Shown: piece by piece, positions 1-5,672 of the stretch
Position numbering within the stretch: the stretch's first letter is position 1
Layout of the letters: every line of letters starts with the position of its first letter
Origin: Acidobacteria bacterium UBA823
Lineage (GTDB): Bacteria; Acidobacteriota; Vicinamibacteria; Vicinamibacterales; UBA823
DNA length: 31,164 bases
Reading direction: 5' to 3'
Assembly (NCBI GenBank): GCA_002296225.1
Contig: DBHR01000052.1
Location: forward strand, 9,847 to 41,010
Notes under the pieces: generated by a model
Databases searched by the model: none
What the model was told of the DNA's origin: nothing
Seen by the model: only the letters and a program-made list of their open reading frames with translations
Made by a program: the position numbers and the translations under genes

Positions 1-455
1 GCACGAAGGCTCGACAATAGCGGATACTTACTGTTCGATGCCCAGCCGGCAAGGATGATGCCGTACACGCCCAACGATGCAACCGACACAATGTAGAGTA
101 GCCCGACGTTAACATCGGTGATGTACAGAGGCACCGACCGGCCAAAAAGGTCCACTTCCGGACCGAAGGGGATGACCGCAAAGACGATGAGCGCCGGCAC
201 CATCACGATGATCGGTGCAAGGGTAAAAACCCAGCGGTCCGCACGTGCGGGCGTGATGTCTTCCTTGGTGAGCAGCTTCACAGCGTCAGCGATCGGCTGC
301 AAAGCCCCGTAGGGGCCAACGCGCATTGGGCCGAGCCGCGACTGCACCCACGCGATTACCTTACGCTCGAGCAGCACCATATAGGTAACGGCCACGAGCA
401 CGGCATTCAGTAAAATGATGATCTTGAGAAGCGGGACCACCAGTGTATCGACCAT
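1..455 (-). CDS. nuoH: NADH-quinone oxidoreductase subunit H (NuoH), C-terminus cut by window edge
   Basis: This is the membrane subunit of respiratory complex I at the junction with the peripheral arm, where it helps form the quinone chamber. The minus strand is open from an ATG at 455 to the window edge, giving the first ~151 residues. Recognisable family segments are the first membrane helix, the LLERKVIAWVQSRLGP stretch, RVGPYGALQPIADAVKLLTK, and later hydrophobic helices separated by a loop with ITDVNVGLLYIVSV. The family is usually about 330-420 residues, so more than half is missing. The start lies 4 nt after the nuoD stop, so it belongs to the same transcript as nuoA, nuoC and nuoD. 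No strong Shine-Dalgarno is visible, which fits translational coupling. Confidence 0.95.
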   Translation of the reverse strand, partial: MVDTLVVPLLKIIILLNAVLVAVTYMVLLERKVIAWVQSRLGPMRVGPYGALQPIADAVKLLTKEDITPARADRWVFTLAPIIVMVPALIVFAVIPFGPEVDLFGRSVPLYITDVNVGLLYIVSVASLGVYGIILAGWASNSKYPLLSSLR

Positions 456-459
456 GGCT

Positions 460-1608
460 TTAGCGATCCACTTCTCCCAGGACGATATCTATTGATCCGA
501 TTAAAGCCACGACGTCGGCCACCAAATGTCCCCGAACGAGGCGACGCAGTCCTTGCAGATTGCAAAACGACGGTGGGCGTACACGGAATCGATAGGGATT
601 CGTCGATCGGCCATCGCTCACGATGAAGAAACCAATCTCCCCCTTGGGCGACTCAATGGCGTGATACGTTTCCCCCGCGGGCGGCTTAATGAGCCGAGGC
701 ACCTTCCCGACGATCGGTCCATCGGGCAGCCCATCCACCGCCTGCCGGATGATTCGCAGGGACTGGCGAAATTCCTCGAGCCGTACGAGGTAGCGATCGT
801 AGGTGTCACCCCGAGTCCCGATCGGTACGTCGAAGTCGAACTCGTCGTAGGCCGCGTATGGCTCGTCCTTGCGAACGTCGCGGGGAACGCCGGACCCACG
901 TAGCGTGGGCCCACAAAGGCCAAGCGCGATCGCTTCGGGCCCGTCGATCACGCCGATGTCCTTCGTGCGTTCAAGCCAGATCCGATTGTGGGTCAGCAGC
1001 GTCTCGTACTCGCCAAGCTTTGAGTCCATAATGTCGCAGAACTCACGGACCTTTTTGTCCCAGCCCGGCGGGATGTCAAGCGGCAGCCCTCCAATGCGCA
1101 TCGAATTATACGTGAGCCGAGCGCCGCTGTACTCCTCAAACAAGTCCAGAATCAACTCGCGCTCGCGGAAGGCGTAGAGGAAGACCGTCATGGCGCCGAT
1201 ATCCATGGCATGGGTACCGAGCCAGAGGCAGTGGCTAGCGATCCGTTGAAGCTCGCCCAATATCGTCCTAACGTATCGCGCTCGACGCGGCACTTCGACC
1301 GACATCAACTTCTCCACCGTTTCGCAATAGCCTAAATTGCTCGAGGCGGCGGCCACGTAGTCCATCCGATCGGTGAGCAGGATGATCTGTGTCCAGTCAC
1401 GATTTTCGCAAAGTTTCTCGATCCCGCGGTGGAGATAGCCGACGACGACATCCGCGTCGATGACACGCTCACCGTCTAGACGGAGCACGATCCGCAGCAC
1501 GCCGTGCGTACTGGGATGCTGGGGGCCCATGTTCAGAACCATCTCACTCGTGTCGAACATCGGGCTGGGAGTCTCAATCTTCATCGCCGAAGTGTCCCTG
1601 TTCCCCAT
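460..1608 (-). CDS. nuoD: NADH-quinone oxidoreductase subunit D (NuoD, 49 kDa subunit)
   Basis: This peripheral-arm subunit of complex I forms the quinone-reduction site together with NuoB. It has 382 residues, close to the family's usual length. The N-terminal motif NMGPQHPSTHG (residues 26-36) carries the conserved histidines lining the quinone pocket, and LLTDRMDYVAA carries the conserved tyrosine. The C-terminus has the family's SPKGEIGFF and RVRPPSFCNLQ segments and ends in a typical GSIDIVLGEVDR. The chosen ATG has an AGGT sequence about 9 nt upstream; an in-frame ATG at residue 9 is an alternative. It lies 19 nt after nuoC and 4 nt before nuoH. Normally nuoE-G or nuoH follows nuoD; here it is nuoH. 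Confidence 0.97.
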   Translation of the reverse strand: MGNRDTSAMKIETPSPMFDTSEMVLNMGPQHPSTHGVLRIVLRLDGERVIDADVVVGYLHRGIEKLCENRDWTQIILLTDRMDYVAAASSNLGYCETVEKLMSVEVPRRARYVRTILGELQRIASHCLWLGTHAMDIGAMTVFLYAFRERELILDLFEEYSGARLTYNSMRIGGLPLDIPPGWDKKVREFCDIMDSKLGEYETLLTHNRIWLERTKDIGVIDGPEAIALGLCGPTLRGSGVPRDVRKDEPYAAYDEFDFDVPIGTRGDTYDRYLVRLEEFRQSLRIIRQAVDGLPDGPIVGKVPRLIKPPAGETYHAIESPKGEIGFFIVSDGRSTNPYRFRVRPPSFCNLQGLRRLVRGHLVADVVALIGSIDIVLGEVDR

Positions 1609-1627
1609 TTTTCTGACCTGGGCCGTG

Positions 1628-2308
1628 TTACTCGATCTCCGTCTCGTCGCGCAAATTCCTCAGACGCAGCCAGTCTTGCGGATTTTCCATGAGGAACTCG
1701 CCTGGACCCTCAAGGGGATAGTCCTTGCGTTGCGGGTGGCCCTGCCATTCGTCCGGCATCAACAGCCGACGGCGGTCCGGATGCCCGGTGAAGTTGACAC
1801 CAAACATGTCATAAACCTCCCGCTCCAACCAGTTCGCCGCGGGCCAGACCCCCGTCACTGATGGCACGGGCTCGTCCGCCGCCGCTCGAACCTTGATCCG
1901 CACCCGATGGCGATGCTGGGTTGAATACAGGCAGTAGATGACGTCGAAACGCTGCGACCTCGGCGGCCAGTCCGTCGCCGTCACGTCCGAGCAATAGTCG
2001 AACGCGGCGTCAGGTGCGTCACGTAGATAATTGGCGACATCGACCAGGGACGACAGAGACACGATCACGGTCCAATCGCCAACCCAGTAGCTCACCATCT
2101 CAATGGAGGTGCCGTGAGTCGCACGGAATCCGGTCAGGAAGGCCGGCTCGTTGACGTCCTCAGGAGGCGGGGGGTCGGGGGGAGCTGTCGGTGCCGCCGG
2201 CGGCGCCTTTGGAGCGGGTTTCGGTTTCGCGGGCGGCGGTGAGACGCCTTCAGGCCTTGACGATGGCAGCGGGGCGACCGGGCGCTCGGGCTTCGATTCG
2301 TCGGGCAT
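1628..2308 (-). CDS. nuoC: NADH-quinone oxidoreductase subunit C (NuoC) with proline-rich N-terminal extension
   Basis: This is the 30 kDa-type subunit of the complex I peripheral arm. From the ATG at 2308 it has 226 residues. The 30 kDa signature is plain in NWLEREVYDMFGVNFTGHP, followed by LLMPDEWQGHPQRKDYPL. The frame stays open upstream into nuoA, but that part reads as low-complexity out-of-frame nuoA sequence, so I place the start at the MPDESKP methionine, 22 nt after the nuoA stop. Residues 7-49 are very rich in proline, alanine and lysine and look like a disordered extension; the conserved domain begins near residue 55. No clear Shine-Dalgarno precedes the start. nuoB, which normally sits between nuoA and nuoC, is absent. 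Confidence 0.94.
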   Translation of the reverse strand: MPDESKPERPVAPLPSSRPEGVSPPPAKPKPAPKAPPAAPTAPPDPPPPEDVNEPAFLTGFRATHGTSIEMVSYWVGDWTVIVSLSSLVDVANYLRDAPDAAFDYCSDVTATDWPPRSQRFDVIYCLYSTQHRHRVRIKVRAAADEPVPSVTGVWPAANWLEREVYDMFGVNFTGHPDRRRLLMPDEWQGHPQRKDYPLEGPGEFLMENPQDWLRLRNLRDETEIE

Positions 2309-2330
2309 TAAATTTTTAGGGGTTAGAGCG

Positions 2331-2687
2331 CTATGTCCACTCCAAGGCGCCCTTGCGCCATGCGTACACGTAGCCCACGACGAGAATGAACAGAAACACA
2401 ATCATCTCAATCAGTCCAAACAGCGCCAACTCATCCATGATTACCGCCCACGGAAACATAAAGACGGTCTCCACGTCGAAAATGACGAATAACATTGCCA
2501 CGAGGTAAAAGCGAATGCTGTAACGGTCGCGCGCATCGGTTTCCGGCTCGATCCCGCATTCGTAGGGCTCGAGCTTCACCTTGCTGTACCGCTCTGGATA
2601 CAGCAAACTAGCAAAGACAAGAGTGAAAATTGCGAAACCAATCGCGACGAGCACGAAGAGGAGAATCGGAACGTAGGCTTCGAGCAT
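2331..2687 (-). CDS. nuoA: NADH-quinone oxidoreductase subunit A (NuoA)
   Basis: This small membrane subunit of complex I, 118 residues, is the normal family size. There are three predicted membrane helices (about 5-28, 62-82 and 88-110). The conserved loop YECGIEP (residues 42-48) and the RFYLVAMLFVIFDVETVF stretch identify the family. The ATG at 2687 is preceded by AGGGG with 5-6 nt spacing (2693-2697, minus strand), which supports this start. It is the first gene of the nuo transcript, about 180 nt downstream of the promoter predicted at 2875-2903. A short hairpin, CCGGT-loop-ACCGG (2705-2717), lies just before the ribosome binding site. Confidence 0.97.
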   Translation of the reverse strand: MLEAYVPILLFVLVAIGFAIFTLVFASLLYPERYSKVKLEPYECGIEPETDARDRYSIRFYLVAMLFVIFDVETVFMFPWAVIMDELALFGLIEMIVFLFILVVGYVYAWRKGALEWT

Positions 2688-2874
2688 GATGCCCCTAGGC
2701 GACCCCGGTCGAACCGGAGTATCCGGCAGCGCTTCAGTCGATGCTATCCGACCGAGCGTCAGCCAACGAATGAGCTATGGGGCGCCACACAACCTGCCGG
2801 CACGCCGAGGAACTCGGACGCTATTTAGGGTGGCCAGACAGAAACGCGAACGCCGCGTCGAGCAAGACCCGCTG

Positions 2875-2903
2875 TTTATAGCATGCGGCCCAGGGGGTGT
2901 CAA
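2875..2903 (-). promoter_or_regulatory. Sigma-70-type promoter of the nuo operon
   Basis: On the minus strand a perfect -35 box TTGACA (2903-2898) is followed by a 17-base spacer and a -10 box TATAAA (2880-2875). This is the best-matching promoter in the window. It would start transcription near 2868 and give nuoA a leader of about 180 nt. Confidence 0.8.
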
Positions 2904-2982
2904 GAAACGGCGGGCTACTCAAAATGCGCGAGCGATTTCAATAACTTCCTCTTTTTCAACAAGTTTCGACCGTTCGCCGACC

Positions 2983-3012
2983 TTGACCTTGCGAAACTGA
3001 GAGACCTATACT
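2983..3012 (+). promoter_or_regulatory. Sigma-70-type promoter of the VWFA gene pair
   Basis: A -35 box TTGACC (2983-2988), an 18-base spacer and a -10 box TATACT (3007-3012) precede the first VWFA gene. Transcription would start near 3018-3020. Its -35 lies only about 80 bases from the nuo -35 on the other strand. Confidence 0.7.
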
Positions 3013-3018
3013 GCCGAG

Positions 3019-3051
3019 ATGCTCGGCAAGCAGGTTCTGCTATCAAACTAA
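3019..3051 (+). CDS. Possible 10-residue leaderless leader peptide upstream of the VWFA genes
   Basis: An ATG lies exactly 6 nt after the TATACT box, where a leaderless transcript would begin. It opens a frame reading MLGKQVLLSN before TAA, ending 14 nt upstream of the first VWFA start and in another frame. The layout of the -10 box and ATG closely resembles that at pyrK in this window. Nothing in the peptide suggests a specific attenuation mechanism, and a frame this short can arise by chance. This is a positional suggestion only. Confidence 0.2.
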   Translation: MLGKQVLLSN

Positions 3052-3065
3052 CCTGGGACGGCCTC

Positions 3066-3974
3066 ATGAATGATCGATCGCAACTTCGTATTGCCATGGT
3101 AGGCGTGCTTCTTACCGGTAGCCTTGCCGTCCCTGCGCCTCCCGCGGTAGCCCAGGCGCAGGAACAGCAGATATACATCAGCGTGCTCGACCAAAACGAG
3201 CGTATGGTCGCCGATCTCACGGTTGATGACTTCATTGTGCGTGAAGACGATGTGCTCCGGGAAGTGTTGCGGGTGGAACGAGCCACCAATCCGATGCAAG
3301 TGGCACTGCTGGTCGACAACAGCGCCGCGTCCGCACCCTATCTGCGTGACCTGCGTGACGGCCTCGGCGAATTCGTTAAGCGGATCGGCGGTAGCGATCA
3401 CGAGGTGGCAGTGATTACATTCGGCGACCGGCCGACCATCGTCGAAGAATACACGTGGAGCGTCATCGCGCTACAACAGGCCGTGGGTAAAATCTTCCCG
3501 CGTCCGGGCGGCGGCTCACTCTTGCTTGACGCCATCTACGACGCCGGGCGAGGTCTGCAACTTCGCGCGGCCGCCCGTCCAGTGATTGTTGCGGTGACGA
3601 CCGAGGGTGTCGAGTATAGCAACCGGCCGTACCAGGCCGTGCTCCGAACCATCAGGAACGCCGGCGCAACGTTCCACGCAGTGGTAATGACAGCAAGTGG
3701 CCCCTCATTCGACAACGGCCGCTCCGGCCAGGGTTCGCGATTCAGAGACATCGTGCTTGAGCGCGGCACGACGCAGACTGGGGGGCGACTCATTAGACTA
3801 CAAGCGGGCCAGTTTTTTCGCGAGTCCATGGAGGCGGTAGCCGAGGAGTTGCTGTCACAATACCTGCTGGTCTATGCCCGCCCTGAGATGTTGGTGCCGC
3901 CAGAAAAATTCGAGCTCCTCACGACTCGCCCCTCGTTGACCGTCAGAGGTCGGTCCGTGGGAGCCGCACAGTGA
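3066..3974 (+). CDS. Secreted VWFA-domain protein, degenerate MIDAS (acidobacterial VWFA-related family)
   Basis: This 302-residue protein has a signal peptide (hydrophobic stretch about 8-29, ending PPAVAQAQ), a short beta-rich N-terminal part with LTVDDFIVREDD, and a von Willebrand factor A domain from about residue 77. The overall plan matches the VWFA-related proteins common in acidobacteria. The metal-site residues are not conserved: the DxSxS motif reads DNSAA (84-88), the region where the partner has GGSTSL reads GGGSLLL, and the third loop reads TTEGVE instead of SDGEDT. Metal-dependent ligand binding is therefore doubtful. The start was chosen because it begins right before the signal peptide and after the promoter; the open frame upstream is not coding-like. 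The next gene overlaps its stop. The ligand is unknown. Confidence 0.85.
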   Translation: MNDRSQLRIAMVGVLLTGSLAVPAPPAVAQAQEQQIYISVLDQNERMVADLTVDDFIVREDDVLREVLRVERATNPMQVALLVDNSAASAPYLRDLRDGLGEFVKRIGGSDHEVAVITFGDRPTIVEEYTWSVIALQQAVGKIFPRPGGGSLLLDAIYDAGRGLQLRAAARPVIVAVTTEGVEYSNRPYQAVLRTIRNAGATFHAVVMTASGPSFDNGRSGQGSRFRDIVLERGTTQTGGRLIRLQAGQFFRESMEAVAEELLSQYLLVYARPEMLVPPEKFELLTTRPSLTVRGRSVGAAQ

Positions 3975-4909
3975 CCCAACAGCCCAGTCGGCGTGACCTC
4001 TGGTTCGCGCTAGCGGCCGTCGCAGTAATGGGGGTGGGTGCATCGGCTACGGATACGCAGACACCGTCCTTCAGAACCGGCGTGGACATCGTGTCAGTTA
4101 ACGTCACGGTGACCAATGCCATGGATCGCTACATTACTGACCTCGAACAGCACGAATTCGTGGTCTACGAGGACAGCGTGGAGCAAGACCTTGATTTTTT
4201 CACGAGGTCACCACTGCCGATCGCGTTGGCGTTACTGATCGACACCAGCGCCAGCATGGAGCGCCAGATACAAACGGCCCAACAGGCCGCCATCGGTTTC
4301 GCTGAACGTCTCCGCCCTCAGGATCTCGCGTCGGTCGTTGATTTTGATAGTCGTGTGACCATCCTTGAGGACTTCACGAACGATGGTGACCGTCTCGAAC
4401 GCGCGATCCGGCGAACTGCCGCCGGCGGCTCGACATCACTGTACAATGCCATCTACATTTCGCTCAAGGAGTTGAGTAAGGTGCGGGCTCGGACAACCGA
4501 CGACATCAGGAGGCGGGCGATTGTGGTCTTGTCAGATGGCGAAGACACGTCTAGCTTGGTGGGCTTCAATGAAGTAATGGAACTCGCTAAGCGGTCCGAG
4601 ACGGCTACTTATGCAATTGGGCTACGGGCACGGGAACACCGTGGAAGTCGGGGCTTCCAAGAGGCAGAGTATGTGCTCCAACAGTTGTCCCGCGAAACCG
4701 GGGGACGGGCGTTCTTCCCTGAGTCACTCGGCGAACTAAGTGGTGTCTACAGCCAGATCGCGGACGAGCTTTCTAGTCAATACACGATCGGTTACACCCC
4801 CAAGAATCCGGCCCATGATGGCGGATGGCGCCGGATCCTCGTGCGGGTGAACCGGTCCAGTATGACCGCCAGAACGAAGCAGGGTTACTACGCACCCACC
4901 TCACCATGA
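3971..4909 (+). CDS. VWFA-domain protein with intact MIDAS (acidobacterial VWFA-related family)
   Basis: This 312-residue protein has an N-terminal hydrophobic segment (about 10-25), suggesting export or a membrane anchor. An N-terminal beta region (VDIVSVNVTVTN, then HEFVVYEDSVEQ) is followed by a VWFA domain from about 83. The metal ion-dependent adhesion site looks complete: DTSAS (91-95), the threonine in GGSTSL (155) and DGED (189-192). The C-terminus has YTIGYTP and TKQGYYAP, typical of the acidobacterial VWFA-related family. It starts with GTG overlapping the stop of the preceding paralogue (GTGA), so the two are probably translated together. Binding partners are not evident. The frame ends just before a hemL relic. 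Confidence 0.88.
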   Translation: MTQQPSRRDLWFALAAVAVMGVGASATDTQTPSFRTGVDIVSVNVTVTNAMDRYITDLEQHEFVVYEDSVEQDLDFFTRSPLPIALALLIDTSASMERQIQTAQQAAIGFAERLRPQDLASVVDFDSRVTILEDFTNDGDRLERAIRRTAAGGSTSLYNAIYISLKELSKVRARTTDDIRRRAIVVLSDGEDTSSLVGFNEVMELAKRSETATYAIGLRAREHRGSRGFQEAEYVLQQLSRETGGRAFFPESLGELSGVYSQIADELSSQYTIGYTPKNPAHDGGWRRILVRVNRSSMTARTKQGYYAPTSP

Positions 4910-4948
4910 GCTGGCGGAAGGCTCGCAGGCTCTGACGCGCACGTCTGA

Positions 4949-5122
4949 CGAATTTTCCTGAGGCAGTTTCACGCAGTGGGTGTCTCCACGTTGAGACACG
5001 GCGTCTATCTGCCACCGTCCCAATTCGAAGCCTGGTTTCTCTCAGCCGCCCACACAGCGCACGACATCGACCCCAAGATCAATGGCGCGCGGCTGGCAAT
5101 ACGGGCTCTCGCGCGGGGCTAG
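4949..5122 (+). pseudogene. hemL: Decayed C-terminal fragment of glutamate-1-semialdehyde aminotransferase
   Basis: The plus-strand frame through 5000-5119 has no start of its own. It reads GVYLPPSQFEAWFLSAAHT followed by HDID and a helix-like tail, ending at TAG (5120-5122). This is the highly recognisable C-terminal end of HemL, a PLP enzyme of tetrapyrrole synthesis. Upstream in the same frame FHAV is plausible, but the join to LRHGVYL is altered, and a stop lies at 4946-4948. The roughly 370 residues carrying the PLP lysine and most of the fold are missing. It lies downstream of the VWFA pair and opposes the FmdB gene. A short alternative frame near 4911 (LAEGSQAL) might be further debris, but I would not rely on it. 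Confidence 0.75.
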
Positions 5123-5191
5123 CCCGCTAAGTAGGCGGTGAGCAACTTGTCGAAACTCATTCACTCGATCAATTAGACCGAGCGGCCGCGT

Positions 5192-5434
5192 TCACTCATG
5201 ATTGACTTCGTACTCGCGCTGAGTTCGGACACGCTCATCAGCCTGTGATGCATCCCGCCGCTTAGCAGCCTTCAAGCCAAGTTGCTTCGTGGTTTCTGAA
5301 CGCACATTGGGCAAAGAGAGGAGGCGTTCAAGGTCTTCGCTCGCACACTCTGGACAGGCCGGTAGATGGCTTTTCCTCACGAGAACCTCGAACTCATGAC
5401 CACAGCTGTTGCAGGAGTATTCGTAAATCGGCAC
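5192..5434 (-). CDS. FmdB-family zinc-ribbon protein
   Basis: This is a small 80-residue protein that begins MPIYEYSCNSCGHEFE, the hallmark of the FmdB/CxxC_CXXC_SSSS regulatory-protein family. Four cysteines in two CxxC pairs (8, 11, 27, 30) should bind one zinc. The C-terminal half (about 50-80) is charged and probably disordered. The start is GTG at 5434, supported by AAAGGTG with about 7 nt spacing; it places the start at the conserved MPIYEY. The molecular role of this family is not well defined. It appears to stand alone, with a hemL relic downstream and an S9 peptidase gene divergent upstream. Confidence 0.9.
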   Translation of the reverse strand: MPIYEYSCNSCGHEFEVLVRKSHLPACPECASEDLERLLSLPNVRSETTKQLGLKAAKRRDASQADERVRTQREYEVNHE

Positions 5435-5496
5435 CGGAGCACCTTTAAGAAACGGCGGTGGTAGAGTGCATACAAGCTAAGCCGCGTGTGTGGCGC

Positions 5497-5502
5497 TATA
5501 AT
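5497..5502 (+). promoter_or_regulatory. Consensus -10 box upstream of the S9 peptidase
   Basis: A perfect TATAAT sits about 170 nt before the S9 peptidase start, in the 238-base gap that separates it from the divergent FmdB gene. No convincing -35 box is seen at the right spacing, so this is a partial promoter call. I recognise no gene in the rest of the gap. Confidence 0.35.
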
Positions 5503-5672
5503 TCCACACCATCCGGGACAGCCATGTCCAACCACCGCGTGCTCGCATCGGATAGCAGTGCCATTTCTCGTCTCGACAGAGCCGGATACGGGCCAGCTTT
5601 CGTGCCTGAACTCGTCGCGAGTAAAGCGCTATCGGATCGATGGTTTCGCCTTTTACAGCCTACGAGGACACC

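Larger units (their letters stand above)
2688..3065. other. Divergent intergenic region between nuoA and the VWFA gene pair
   Basis: These 378 bases hold two good back-to-back sigma-70-type promoters, one for nuo (2875-2903, minus) and one for the VWFA genes (2983-3012, plus). They also hold the roughly 180-nt nuo leader and a possible 10-codon open frame at 3019-3051. I see no other gene in the stretch. Open frames continuing upstream of the first VWFA gene have no family resemblance and run straight through the promoters. Confidence 0.7.

Noticed and set aside
2883..3065. Upstream extension of the first VWFA gene
   Set aside because: The extra residues have no signal-peptide character and overlap both predicted promoters; the signal peptide begins at 3066.
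5111..5127. GGGCTAGCCC palindrome as a terminator after the hemL relic
   Set aside because: The stem is very short with no loop to speak of and no T-run; it may simply be GC-rich coding remnant.
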